64,000 bases of DNA from Geothrix sp. (GCF_020622065.1 NZ_JAHRYQ010000001.1:1178001-1242000), one strand, 5' to 3'. Shown: positions 51,880 to 60,395, counted from the first letter of the stretch. The notes: generated by a model from the sequence alone, not told the origin. Made by a program: numbers and translations.

Positions 51880-53085
51880 ATGACGGAGCCCCGTTCGCCT
51901 GAATTGATCATGGGGTCCGATATGGAACCCGTGCTGATCAGCTTCCACGCTCCCATCCACGATCTGGACGTGGTGGCGCAGCATGTGGTCCGGGACGGCG
52001 TGCCGGCCCGGCTCCGGGAATGGCAGAAGCAGACCGGCGCCCGTGAGCTGGTCTATCTGGCCACCTGCCAGCGGGTGCTGTGGCTGGTCTGGGGCGGGAA
52101 TCCCGCGGCCCTGGATCCGGGGCCCGGGGTGCGGCGCTACGAGGGTGAGCAGGCATGGGTCCACCTGCTGGCGATGTCGGCTGGGCTGGAGTCCGCCAAC
52201 CTCGGCGACCGTGAAATCCCCGGCCAGATGAAGGATTCCCTTGAGCAGGCGCGCCAGGTGGGCGTGGCCGGTGAAGAGGCTCACGCCGTGTTCGAGGATG
52301 TGATCCGCGAAGGTCAGCGCCTCCGGTCCCGCCTGGGCCTGGCGGACGGCAATGTCAGCGTCGCCACTGTGGCTCTGAAGCATCTCTGCGAGGGCCTCCC
52401 CGCAGGGGCCTCCATCGCCTTGGTCGGCGTGGGCCCCATGACGCAGTACCTCGCCCAGCGCCTGCCGGAGCGGGGATTCAAGGTCGTCGTGGCCAACCGG
52501 ACTCGGAGCAAAGCCCATGAACTGGCGGAGCCCCTGGGCCTGCCCGTTGTGGAGCTGGCCCAGCTCCAGCGGGATCCCCTGGGCTTCGACGCCATCGTCA
52601 GCGCCACGGCCGCCCCTGAACCGATCTTCACCCTGGATGCCTGGCAGACCCTCAAGCGCCCGATCCTGCGCATCCTCGACCTGGCCCTGCCGCCGGACTC
52701 TGAACCGGGCCTGGAGCAGCTGCCCTGGGTCCATCGGGTGGATCTCTCGGCCTTCCTCGCGCAGACCACCACGGCGCGAGCCCAGCGGGCGGAGGCCGCC
52801 CTCAAGGCGGAATCCTTCCTCGTGGGCGCCGCGGGCCGCCTGCGACACCGGGCCCACGGGCGGGCCCACAAACGGCACCTGGCTTCGGCCCAGGAGCGCC
52901 TGGATTCGGCCTGGGGCGCCCTGGAGGCCGAGGTGAAGGCGCTCGAGGACTCCATGCAGGGGCTCGACGAAGCCCAGCGCGAAGCCCTCAAGGAGATCCT
53001 GTCCCGGGGCCGCACCCTCGCGTTCCGCGCCCTGATCCAGACCCAACCGAAGCCCACTGCAGACGGAGAGGCGGTCAAGCCATGA
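51880..53085 (+). CDS. hemA: Glutamyl-tRNA reductase
   Basis: The protein (about 401 aa) takes glutamyl-tRNA to glutamate-1-semialdehyde, the first step of tetrapyrrole synthesis. The catalytic cysteine is in YLATCQRVLW, where CQR replaces the common CNR. ANLGDREIPGQMKDSLEQA corresponds to LGExQIxGQVK, and ALVGVGPMTQYLAQRL is the NADPH-binding fold. ATG 51880 is used; an in-frame ATG at 51922 would place the catalytic Cys at residue 49, as in other family members, so the true start may be 51922. It overlaps the next open frame by an ATGA at 53082-53085. Confidence 0.9.
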   Translation: MTEPRSPELIMGSDMEPVLISFHAPIHDLDVVAQHVVRDGVPARLREWQKQTGARELVYLATCQRVLWLVWGGNPAALDPGPGVRRYEGEQAWVHLLAMSAGLESANLGDREIPGQMKDSLEQARQVGVAGEEAHAVFEDVIREGQRLRSRLGLADGNVSVATVALKHLCEGLPAGASIALVGVGPMTQYLAQRLPERGFKVVVANRTRSKAHELAEPLGLPVVELAQLQRDPLGFDAIVSATAAPEPIFTLDAWQTLKRPILRILDLALPPDSEPGLEQLPWVHRVDLSAFLAQTTTARAQRAEAALKAESFLVGAAGRLRHRAHGRAHKRHLASAQERLDSAWGALEAEVKALEDSMQGLDEAQREALKEILSRGRTLAFRALIQTQPKPTADGEAVKP

Positions 53086-53216
53086 GAACGGAGCAGGAGC
53101 GAAGTTCCACCTTCGCAAAGCCGAAGCCCGAAGGGTGCGGCACAGGGAGGCTCCGCCTCGGCGAGTGGAACGAGCCGGAGCACGCCTCGCGTGCGATAGG
53201 CGGAGGTGTCGCATGA
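53082..53216 (+). CDS. Small open frame filling the hemA-hemC gap, possibly not a gene
   Basis: A 44-codon frame begins with ATGA overlapping the hemA stop and ends with ATGA overlapping the hemC start, so it is coupled at both ends. The predicted product is rich in Arg, Glu and Gly with no recognised family. The same DNA is packed with short inverted repeats (see the repeat entry), so the frame may be incidental to a palindromic element. hemC has its own GGAGG six bases before its ATG. Treat as unproven. Confidence 0.3.
   Translation: MRTEQERSSTFAKPKPEGCGTGRLRLGEWNEPEHASRAIGGGVA
53099..53171. repeat. Cluster of short palindromes between hemA and hemC
   Basis: GCGAAG/CTTCGC (53099-53104, 53111-53116) makes a six-base hairpin with a six-base loop. 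GAGGC/GCCTC (53147-53151, 53155-53159) makes a second. GTTCCAC/GTGGAAC (53104-53110, 53165-53171) would enclose the middle part. This looks like a folded RNA or a dispersed repeat unit. Confidence 0.6.
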
Positions 53217-54091
53217 AACATGTCACGGTCGCCACCCGAGGATCCGCCCTGGCCGTGGGCCAGGCCGAGCCCATGGTGAGGTTTCTTGAATCGAAGGGCT
53301 ACGAGGTGTCGTGGCGCAAATTCTCCACTTCCGGCGACCAGTGGCTGCAGGGGCCCCTCGACAAGCAGGTGGGCGGCGGCTTCTTTACCAAGGAGCTGGA
53401 GGACGCCATGGCCGGCGGCCATGCGGACCTGCTGATCCACAGCCTCAAGGATGTATCGCTGGAGCGGCCGGCCGGCATCGTGCCCGCCTGCATCCCCCTT
53501 CGCGAGGATCCTTCGGACTGGCTGGTGATGCGGCCGGACGCGCCGGAGGATCTGGTCATCGGCACCAGCGCCGTGCGCCGGGAGCGCGTGCTGAGCCAGC
53601 TGTTCCCCAAGGCCCGCTTCACCTGGATCCGGGGCAATGTCCAGACGCGCCTCCAGCGCGTGCGCGATGGCATCCTCCGGGATGAGCCAGTGCATGCCAC
53701 CATGCTCGCCGCGGCGGGGCTGAAGCGCCTGGGCCTGGACCTCGCGGGGCTGACGGTCCGGCCGCTCACGGCGGCGGAGCTGCCTTCGGCGCCCGGGCAG
53801 GGCGCCCTGCTGGCGGAAGCCCGCGCCGACCGTCCCGACCTGATCGAGGCCCTGGCCGAAATCCATGACGCCATGACCGCCCGCTGCGTTGCCCTGGAGC
53901 GCCAGGTGCTGGCCGGCATCGGCGGCGGCTGCCAACAGCCGCTGGGGGCGCTGGCCACCCCCCAGGCCGATGGGTCGCTGCTGCTCCAGGCCGCCTACGC
54001 GCCGGATGGCGAGCTCCGCCGGGCCGAGGCCCAGGGGACGGATGACGGGACCCTGCTGGCACGCGTCCTGAAGGGCATCGGCCTCTCATGA
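53213..54091 (+). CDS. hemC: Hydroxymethylbilane synthase (porphobilinogen deaminase)
   Basis: The 292-aa enzyme joins four porphobilinogens into the linear tetrapyrrole. It has VTVATRGSALAVGQAEPMV, HSLKDVSLE, LVIGTSAVRRERVL and the dipyrromethane-binding Cys in GIGGGCQQPLGA near residue 240. The start is ATG 53213 with GGAGG six bases upstream. The start sits 1 base before the TGA of the small frame, and the end overlaps hemD by ATGA. It is part of a compact haem-synthesis operon. Confidence 0.96.
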   Translation: MKHVTVATRGSALAVGQAEPMVRFLESKGYEVSWRKFSTSGDQWLQGPLDKQVGGGFFTKELEDAMAGGHADLLIHSLKDVSLERPAGIVPACIPLREDPSDWLVMRPDAPEDLVIGTSAVRRERVLSQLFPKARFTWIRGNVQTRLQRVRDGILRDEPVHATMLAAAGLKRLGLDLAGLTVRPLTAAELPSAPGQGALLAEARADRPDLIEALAEIHDAMTARCVALERQVLAGIGGGCQQPLGALATPQADGSLLLQAAYAPDGELRRAEAQGTDDGTLLARVLKGIGLS

Positions 54092-54780
54092 CGCCTTCGG
54101 CCCACCACCCGCGCCTGGCGCTGGCCCGGCCCGCCCAGCATCCGCTGGCGGACACGGTGCGCAAGGCCGGCTGGCGGCCGGTTCCCTATTCGTTCACCTG
54201 CCTGAAAGTCACGGCGGGCGCCCCCCCCCTGCCGCTGGATGAGGTCCGGGCGCTGCTGGTCCTGAGCCCGTCGGGGGCCAAGGTGGCCGCCACGGCCCTG
54301 CCTTCTGGGATGACCTGCCTGGTCCAGGGCGCGGGCACCGCGGATGCCCTGGGGCGCGACGACCTGGATGTCCAACTGCCTTCCGAGGCGCGGGCCGAGG
54401 CCCTGTGGGACCTGCTGCAGACCCGGTTTCCCCAGGGTGGAGACTTCATCCTCGCCCGGGGAGAGCGGAGCCGCGAGTATCTGGAAGTCGCCGCGCGGGA
54501 TTCGGTCTGGCGCATCCATCCCTGGATCACCCACCGCGAGGCTCCCCGGGAGCCGTTCCCGCCCCTGCCCAAGGTTGAAGGCGTGTTGGCCCTGAGCCCG
54601 CTTCAGGCCGAGATCCTCGCGCCCCTGGCCGGGGATGTGCAGCGCTTCGCCTGGGGCGAGGCCACCGCCGAGGCCTTCGCCAAGGCCGGTGCCCCCGCCC
54701 ACGCCCACTGCGAGCCGAAGCCCAGCCTGTTATGGGCCATGCTCGCGCAGCATCTCAAGAAGGAGGAGTCCCCATGCTGA
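54088..54780 (+). CDS. hemD: Uroporphyrinogen-III synthase-like protein
   Basis: The 230-aa protein is weakly similar to HemD. Matching parts are the N-terminal LALARPAQHPLADTVRKAGW, a LVLSPSGAKVAATAL stretch, FILARGERSREYLEVAA and the C-terminal VLALSPLQAEILAPLAGDVQRFAWGEATAEAF. This last block corresponds to the F(T/S)SPsAv...IG..TA pattern. The call rests largely on its place between hemC and hemB with overlaps on both sides (ATGA to hemC and a seven-base overlap to hemB). HemD is among the most divergent enzymes of the pathway, so the weak match is expected. Confidence 0.78.
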   Translation: MTPSAHHPRLALARPAQHPLADTVRKAGWRPVPYSFTCLKVTAGAPPLPLDEVRALLVLSPSGAKVAATALPSGMTCLVQGAGTADALGRDDLDVQLPSEARAEALWDLLQTRFPQGGDFILARGERSREYLEVAARDSVWRIHPWITHREAPREPFPPLPKVEGVLALSPLQAEILAPLAGDVQRFAWGEATAEAFAKAGAPAHAHCEPKPSLLWAMLAQHLKKEESPC

Positions 54781-55751
54781 ACCGCTCCCGCCGCCTTCGC
54801 ACCAGCGCCGCCATGCGCAACCTGGTGGCCGAGACCGACCTTCGCGCCCGCCACCTGATCCAGGGGCACTTCGTCCAGCCCCAGGCCGGCAGCAGCGAGA
54901 TCTCCAGCATGCCGGGCATCTTCAATGCCGGCGTGGAGGACACGGTCCGCCAGGTGGAGAAGGACCTCAAGAAGGGGCTCTCCAGCGTGCTGCTCTTCGG
55001 CGTGCCGGAGGAAGGCTCCAAGACGCCCGATGCGGCCTATGTCCGCGACCGCCAGGGCATCGTCCCCAAGGCGGTGACGGCCCTGAAGAAGGCGTTCGGC
55101 TCGGACCTCATCGTGATCACGGATGTCTGCCTCTGCGGCGCCACCAGCCACGGCCACTGCGGCCTCGTGGACGAGGAGGGCGTCGTCCGGAACGACGAGA
55201 CGCTGCCGATCCTGGCGGAAATGGCCCTGCGGCACGCCGAGGCGGGCGCCGATGTGGTCTCGCCCAGCGACATGATGGATGGCCGCGTGGCCGCGATCCG
55301 CGCCCTGCTCGACCAGAACGGCTTCACCCAGACCAGCATCCTCAGCTACGCCATCAAGCATGCGGGCGCCTACTACGGCCCCTTCCGCGAAGCCGCCCAC
55401 AGCAGCCCCAAGTTCGGCGACCGGAAGACCTACCAGATGGATCCCCGCAATGCCCGCGAGGGCCTGCGGGACGCGCTCCTGGATGTGGAGGAGGGGGCGG
55501 ACATGCTCATGGTCAAGCCGGCCCTGCCGAACCTCGACCTCATCTGGCGCCTGCGCGAAGCCCAGCTGGCACCCATCTGCGCCTACCATGTGTCCAGCGA
55601 ATTCAGCAGCGTCAAGGCGGCCGATCGGCTGGGCTGGGTGAACGGTGACCAGCTGATGTACGAGCACCTCCTCGCCATCCGGCGCGCCGGCGCGGACATG
55701 ATCGTCACCTACGCCGGCCGCGAGGCCGTGGAAAAGGGATGGGTCTCCTGA
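54774..55751 (+). CDS. hemB: Delta-aminolevulinic acid dehydratase (porphobilinogen synthase)
   Basis: The 325-aa enzyme joins two ALA molecules. The start is ATG 54774 (GGAGG seven bases upstream), overlapping the hemD end by seven bases. Zinc-type metal ligands are seen in TDVCLCGATSHGHCG (Cys-x-Cys ... His-x-Cys). The Schiff-base lysine regions are SILSYAIKHAGAYYGPFREA and DMLMVKPALPNLDL. PSDMMDGRVAAIR and YQMDPRNAREGL also match the family. The Cys pattern indicates a Zn-dependent rather than a Mg-only enzyme. Confidence 0.97.
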   Translation: MLNRSRRLRTSAAMRNLVAETDLRARHLIQGHFVQPQAGSSEISSMPGIFNAGVEDTVRQVEKDLKKGLSSVLLFGVPEEGSKTPDAAYVRDRQGIVPKAVTALKKAFGSDLIVITDVCLCGATSHGHCGLVDEEGVVRNDETLPILAEMALRHAEAGADVVSPSDMMDGRVAAIRALLDQNGFTQTSILSYAIKHAGAYYGPFREAAHSSPKFGDRKTYQMDPRNAREGLRDALLDVEEGADMLMVKPALPNLDLIWRLREAQLAPICAYHVSSEFSSVKAADRLGWVNGDQLMYEHLLAIRRAGADMIVTYAGREAVEKGWVS

Positions 55752-55794
55752 GTCGAAGGAAAACCGTCAACCGCAGAGCATCTAAGAGGCATTC

Positions 55795-57051
55795 ATGAGC
55801 AACGAGACCCTGTTCCAGGAAGCGCTCACCCATTTTCCCGGCGGCGTCTCCAGCCCCGTGCGGGCCTTCCGCGCCGTGGGCGGCACGCCCAAGTTCTTCA
55901 AGAAGGCTTCGGGCGCCTGGTTCGAGGACGAGGATGGCCAGCGCTTCCTCGATCTCTGCATGTCCTGGGGCCCGCTGATCCTGGGCCACGCCCACCCTGA
56001 CATCCTGGCCGCCGTGAACGAGGCCATGCAGGAGGGCCTCACCTTCGGTGCCCCCAGCCGCCGCGAGTTGAGCCTGGCCCGCAAGATCAAGGAGATGGTG
56101 CCCTTCATCGAGAAGATGCGCTTCGTGTCCTCGGGTACCGAGGCCGTCATGTCCGCCCTGCGCGCCGCGCGCGGCTTCACGGGCCGGGAGCGCATCCTGA
56201 AGTTCGAGGGCTGCTACCACGGCCACAGCGACGGCCTGCTGGTGAAGGCCGGCTCCGGCCTCGTGACCTTCGGCGCCCCCACGAGCGCCGGCGTGCCCAA
56301 GGCCATCGCCGAGCTGACCTCGGTGGTCACGCTCGATGACCTGGAGACCCTGGAGTGCACCTTCGCCGAGATCGGTAACGAGCTGGCCGCGGCCATCATC
56401 GAGCCCATTCCGGCCAACAACGGCCTGCTGCTCCAGCGTCCCGAGTTCCTCAAGCGCCTGCGCGAGCTGTGCACCCAGCACGGCGTGGTCCTCATCTTCG
56501 ACGAGGTCATCAGCGGCTTCCGCGTGGCTCCGGGCGGCGCGGCCGAGCGCCTGGGTATCACCCCGGACATGGCGACCTACGGCAAGATCATCGGCGGCGG
56601 CATGCCCGTGGGCCTCTACGGCGGCCGCAAGGACATCATGGGCGTGGTCGCGCCGGACGGCCCGGTCTATCAGGCGGGCACGCTGTCCGGCAATCCCGTG
56701 GCCATGGCCGCCGGCCTGGCCACCATGGAGAAGCTCACCCCGGCCTTCTACGCCGGCTTGGAGGCCAATGCCGAGAAGTGGGCCGCAGCCTTCGAGACCA
56801 TCCCCGGCCTCCACTGCCCCCGCTACGGCAGCCTGCTCTGGCCGCTGTTCCAGGACGGCGTGCGCCGCAGCGACGCGGTGAAGGGCGAGGCCATCAGCGT
56901 CTTCAACCGTCTGCACAAGGCCCTGCTGGGTCAGGGCGTCTACCTCCCGCCCAGCGGCTACGAGGTGGCCTTCCTCAGCGCCGCCCACGGCGAAGCCGAG
57001 CTGGCCCGCTTCAAGCAGGCCGCGGCCGTCGTAGCCAAGGACTTCGCCTGA
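55795..57051 (+). CDS. hemL: Glutamate-1-semialdehyde 2,1-aminomutase
   Basis: The 418-aa PLP enzyme turns GSA into 5-aminolevulinate. It has FPGGVSSPVRAFRAVGG at the start, LRAARGFTGRERILKFEGCYHGHSD, LIFDEVISGFRVAPGGAAERLG and the PLP lysine in YGKIIGGGMPVGLYGG. Gly-rich LSGNPVAMAAGLATMEKL also matches. The gap upstream is 43 bases with AAGAGG before the ATG. Together with hemA it makes ALA by the C5 route. The gene is flanked by short CGCAGAG-type sequences on both sides (see findings). Confidence 0.97.
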   Translation: MSNETLFQEALTHFPGGVSSPVRAFRAVGGTPKFFKKASGAWFEDEDGQRFLDLCMSWGPLILGHAHPDILAAVNEAMQEGLTFGAPSRRELSLARKIKEMVPFIEKMRFVSSGTEAVMSALRAARGFTGRERILKFEGCYHGHSDGLLVKAGSGLVTFGAPTSAGVPKAIAELTSVVTLDDLETLECTFAEIGNELAAAIIEPIPANNGLLLQRPEFLKRLRELCTQHGVVLIFDEVISGFRVAPGGAAERLGITPDMATYGKIIGGGMPVGLYGGRKDIMGVVAPDGPVYQAGTLSGNPVAMAAGLATMEKLTPAFYAGLEANAEKWAAAFETIPGLHCPRYGSLLWPLFQDGVRRSDAVKGEAISVFNRLHKALLGQGVYLPPSGYEVAFLSAAHGEAELARFKQAAAVVAKDFA

Positions 57052-57118
57052 TCTTTCGCAAGCCTCTTCCTTTTCGTTCTCTGCCTCCTCTGCGGTGAAT
57101 GGTTTTTTCGGTGATGTG

Positions 57119-58108
57119 ATGCCCCAGTCCCTGCTGCGTGTTCTCAACGGTGAAGTCCTCGACAAGCCCCCGGTCTGGTTCATGCGCCAGGCGGGGCGCT
57201 TCCTGCCGGAGTACCGCGAGGTGCGGGCCAAGGTCACCTTCGAGCAGCTGCTCAATGATTCGGATCTGGCGGCGGAAGTCACCCTGCAGCCCATCCGCCG
57301 CTTCCCCCAGATCGACGGCGCCATCATCTTCAGCGACATCCTGGTGATTCTCGATGCGCTGGGCTGCGAGGTCACCATCCCCGAGGGCGGCCCCCGCATC
57401 GGCAAGACGCTGGACCAGATCGACATCAACCGTCCCCTGGACGAGAAGGTCTTCGAGCCGGTCTGCAACGCCATCCGCAAGGTGAAGGCCAACCTGCCCG
57501 AGAAGGTCACGATGCTCGGTTTCGCAGGCGCTCCCTGGACCCTGCTGGCCTACGGCATCGAAGGGAAGGGCAGCAAGGGCTGGGCGAAGGCCAAGGCCTT
57601 CATCCACCAGAACCCCGTGCTGGCCCAGAAGTGGATGGACAAACTGGCAGACGCCGCCGCGCGGCTGCTGAACCTGCACATCGAGGCCGGTGCCCAGGGC
57701 GTGCAGCTCTTCGACACCTGGGCCGGTGAGCTCGACGCCGACGACTACGCGACCTTCGCGCTGCCCTCCGTGGAACGCACGCTCTCCCAGGTGACGGCCG
57801 CGCCGACCCTCTTCTTCGCCCGCACCGGCTATCTGCCGGATGCCCTGAACCAGCTGCCCTGCAAGGGCCTGGCCGTGCCATGGCAGGTGCCCATCAGCGA
57901 GGCCCGCCGCCGCTTCCCGAAGATGGTGCTGCAGGGCAACCTGGATCCCACCGCGTTGCTGGCGGGCGCCGACACCGCCAAGCGGAAGGCCCGGGCCATC
58001 GTGGACGCCATGAAGGGGCACCCCCATGTTTTCAATCTGGGTCACGGGCTCGTGCCCGAGACCGACCCCGCCGTGGTGGCGGCCGTTCTTGACGAGGTGA
58101 AGGCATGA
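57119..58108 (+). CDS. hemE: Uroporphyrinogen decarboxylase
   Basis: The 329-aa enzyme removes four carboxyl groups from uroporphyrinogen III. Recognisable are PPVWFMRQAGRFLPEYREVRAK (catalytic Arg and Asp region), IIFSDILVILDALGCEV, MLGFAGAPWTLLAYGIEGKGSK, LFDTWAGELDADDYA and HVFNLGHGLVPETDP. The start is ATG 57119; the frame also opens 24 bases earlier but lacks a ribosome site there. It overlaps hemN by four bases (ATGA), which couples the two decarboxylating steps. Confidence 0.97.
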   Translation: MPQSLLRVLNGEVLDKPPVWFMRQAGRFLPEYREVRAKVTFEQLLNDSDLAAEVTLQPIRRFPQIDGAIIFSDILVILDALGCEVTIPEGGPRIGKTLDQIDINRPLDEKVFEPVCNAIRKVKANLPEKVTMLGFAGAPWTLLAYGIEGKGSKGWAKAKAFIHQNPVLAQKWMDKLADAAARLLNLHIEAGAQGVQLFDTWAGELDADDYATFALPSVERTLSQVTAAPTLFFARTGYLPDALNQLPCKGLAVPWQVPISEARRRFPKMVLQGNLDPTALLAGADTAKRKARAIVDAMKGHPHVFNLGHGLVPETDPAVVAAVLDEVKA

Positions 58109-59475
58109 ACCAGCTCGCCGATCTCATCCGTCGGTACGACCGGCCCGGGCCGCGCTACACGGGGTACCCCATGCCCCCGGTCTGGTCCGACGACTTTCCG
58201 GAGCCCGAGGTGCTGGCGGCGCTCGACCGCGCCAACGCCCGCCCGGACGAGGCCCTGTCGCTCTACCTGCACATCCCCTTCTGCCCCCGGCGCTGCGCCT
58301 ACTGCGGCTGCAATGTGGTGGTGAGCCCCCAGTACGATCCTGTGGAGGCCTACCTGGCGGCGGTGACGAAGGAACTCGACCTTGTCTGCTCGCGCCTGAA
58401 GGACCGTCGCAAGGCCCTGCAGCTGCACTGGGGCGGCGGCACACCCACCTACCTGAAGGCGGCGGACCTCAAGCGCACCTTCCAGCTCTTCAAGGACCGC
58501 TTCGAGTTCCTGCCGGGCGCCGAGATCGCCATCGAAGTGGACCCCACCTTCCTGGAGCCGGATCAGCTGCCGGCGCTGCGGGAGATGGGCTTCAACCGGG
58601 TCTCCTTCGGGGTGCAGGATCTGGACGAGAATGTGCAGGCCCTCATCACCCGCGGCCAGACCTGGGACCACACCCTCACGGCCATGCGGCAGTGCCGGGA
58701 GCTGGGCTTTGACGGCGTGAACCTGGATCTGGTCTACGGCCTGCCGGGCCAGACCATGGATACCTTCCGCCGTACCCTGGAATCCACCCTGGAATTGTCG
58801 CCGGACCGCATGGCCATCTACGGCTTCGCCTACCTGCCCAGCATCATGCCTTTCCAGCGGAGCATCCCCGAGGAGACCCTGCCCACGCCGGAGCTGCGCC
58901 TGGATCTGCTGCTGCTGGCCTCGGACATCCTGGAGAAGGCGGGCTATGTCGCCATCGGCATGGACCACTTCGCCCACCCGGACGATCCCATGGCCAAGGC
59001 CGTCCAGGAGGGCAAGCTCATCCGCAACTTCATGGGCTACGCGGTGAAGGCGGGCTCGGATCTGGTGGGCTTCGGGCCCAGCGCCATCTCCAATGTGGCC
59101 GGCGTGTACTCCCAGAACGAGAAGATCCTCGCCAAGTGGGAACGGAGCATCACGGAAGGGCATCTTGCCGTCCACAAGGGTCATCGCCTGACCGAGGACG
59201 ACGAGCTGCGCCGCTGGGTGATCCACCACCTCATGGGCCACTTCGAGCTGCGCTGGGAGGATCTCAAGCAGCGGTTCGGCGTGGACGGGCCGGTACTCTT
59301 CGCCGATGCCGTGACGCAGCTGAAAGAGGAGGTGCCCCAGGGCACGGTGGAGGTCCGCCCGGAGGGGATCTTCATCACGGATCTGGGCCGGCGCTTCGTC
59401 CGGAACCTGGTGCAGCCCTTCGATGCCTACCTGGCGAAACTCAGCGCCAAGACGGCTTTTTCCAGAACCGTCTGA
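58105..59475 (+). CDS. hemN: Oxygen-independent coproporphyrinogen III oxidase
   Basis: The 456-aa radical SAM enzyme makes protoporphyrinogen IX without oxygen. The cluster motif is HIPFCPRRCAYCGCNVV (CxxxCxxC plus an extra Cys). RRYDRPGPRYTGYPMPPVW is the conserved N-terminus, and LHWGGGTPTYLKA, NRVSFGVQDLDENVQ, NLDLVYGLPGQTMDTFRRTL and YAFAYLPSIM-like IYGFAYLPSIMPFQRSI are further blocks. This suits anaerobic growth. It is the last hem gene of the cluster. Confidence 0.96.
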   Translation: MNQLADLIRRYDRPGPRYTGYPMPPVWSDDFPEPEVLAALDRANARPDEALSLYLHIPFCPRRCAYCGCNVVVSPQYDPVEAYLAAVTKELDLVCSRLKDRRKALQLHWGGGTPTYLKAADLKRTFQLFKDRFEFLPGAEIAIEVDPTFLEPDQLPALREMGFNRVSFGVQDLDENVQALITRGQTWDHTLTAMRQCRELGFDGVNLDLVYGLPGQTMDTFRRTLESTLELSPDRMAIYGFAYLPSIMPFQRSIPEETLPTPELRLDLLLLASDILEKAGYVAIGMDHFAHPDDPMAKAVQEGKLIRNFMGYAVKAGSDLVGFGPSAISNVAGVYSQNEKILAKWERSITEGHLAVHKGHRLTEDDELRRWVIHHLMGHFELRWEDLKQRFGVDGPVLFADAVTQLKEEVPQGTVEVRPEGIFITDLGRRFVRNLVQPFDAYLAKLSAKTAFSRTV

Positions 59476-59484
59476 CCAGGTCCA

Positions 59485-59512
59485 TTGAATAGCTGACCCA
59501 AAGGCCTACATT
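59485..59512 (+). promoter_or_regulatory. Candidate promoter of the second secreted rhodanese-like gene
   Basis: TTGAAT (59485-59490) and TACATT (59507-59512) are separated by 16 bases. Between this promoter and the ATG at 59620, GGAGACC (59522-59528) can pair with GGTCTCC (59572-59578), making a leader hairpin. Confidence 0.45.
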
Positions 59513-59619
59513 GGGAAGTGTGGAGACCCGCCCGCTGGGACCCGGGCTCCAAAGCCTTCGGCCCCTCCGGTGGTCTCCGCGAACCTGCCTGGTATCCAGG
59601 CGATGTCGCGGAGGGTTCC

Positions 59620-60126
59620 ATGTTGAAACTGTCGCTCCTCCTTCTCCCGGCCCTGGTGCTCCAGGCCCAGGACTCGGTGATTCCAGGCGCCGTGGAGGTG
59701 CGCACCGGCGTCTTTGTGCTCAAGGGCACGCCCAACGAGACCACCTGCCAGGCGCTGAAGAAGCACCACTTCACCCATGTGATAGACCTGCGCCGGGATG
59801 ACGAGCCGAACCTCAATTGCGAGTCCGAGTCGGCGAAGATGTCCGATCTGGGAATCCACTACCAGCGCTACGCGCTGGCCAAGGCGCCTCCGGATGCGGA
59901 CTTCGACTTCCTGAGAACCCTGTTGCGCGACCTTCCCAAGGGCTCCCGGGTGCTGCTCCACTGCAGCAACGGCAACCGGGCCGCGGCCATCGTCTGCCCG
60001 TGGCTGGTGCTGGACAAGGGGATGCCCATGTCGGAGGCGCTCCGGATCTCCATGGAAGCAGGTCTCCAACTGCCTGAAACCCAGGCGGCCGTCCGGCGCT
60101 ACCTCGGCCGCCACGGCATGACCTAG
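59620..60126 (+). CDS. Secreted rhodanese/DUF442-like phosphatase-fold protein, copy 2
   Basis: The 168-aa protein starts at ATG 59620 (GGAGG five bases upstream) with a signal peptide (MLKLSLLLLPALVLQAQ). It shares the layout of the protein at 3256-3756: IPGAVEVRTGVFVLKG, THVIDLRRDDEP, DFDFLRTLLRDLPKGS and the loop HCSNGNRAA, again C-x4-R. Here His precedes the loop Cys, as in many phosphatases, whereas copy 1 has Thr. The gene stands alone between hemN and the palindromic element; its TAG stop lies inside that element's outer edge. Role unknown, with periplasmic phosphatase or sulfur transfer as options. Confidence 0.75.
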   Translation: MLKLSLLLLPALVLQAQDSVIPGAVEVRTGVFVLKGTPNETTCQALKKHHFTHVIDLRRDDEPNLNCESESAKMSDLGIHYQRYALAKAPPDADFDFLRTLLRDLPKGSRVLLHCSNGNRAAAIVCPWLVLDKGMPMSEALRISMEAGLQLPETQAAVRRYLGRHGMT

Positions 60127-60129
60127 AGC

Positions 60130-60391
60130 GCCGAACAAAACCCCGACGGGGCCGCGAGCAAGCCAGGTGGGATGCACCGCCAGGAAGGGCCCGCAGGGCG
60201 ATGCGGGACATCGTTCAAGGGCCGTGACGCCGCGGGGCGCCCACCTGGCTTGCTCCCTCCGGGCGAGGGCCGGCGAGCGTCGCGATGCAGCGTCACGCTC
60301 GTCACGCGTATTACCCGCTACGCGTCTCCTCGCGTTCCTCGCCTCACTCGCCCGGCGGCCCTCGCGCGATCCCGTGGGGGTTTTGTTCGGC
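60130..60391. repeat. Large multi-armed inverted-repeat element between convergent genes
   Basis: The outer arms GCCGAACAAAACCCC (60130-60144) and its complement (60377-60391) are perfect over 15 bases, and the pairing continues imperfectly inward. Two inner arms follow. One is a 16-base perfect repeat, GAGCAAGCCAGGTGGG, at 60156-60171 with its complement at 60240-60255. The other is CCGGGCGAG at 60259-60267 with its complement at 60347-60355. Together they would fold into a three-armed cruciform or RNA. The two flanking stop codons lie within CCTAGAG-type copies on each side. It holds no convincing gene and may be a dispersed repeat or a structured RNA. Confidence 0.8.
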
Positions 60392-60395
60392 ACTC

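Noticed and set aside
49930-53274. A 1114-codon minus-strand open frame over the glycosyltransferase, aroC and hemA genes
   Set aside because: The + strand genes have clear catalytic motifs throughout; the antisense product has the same low-complexity look as other shadows.
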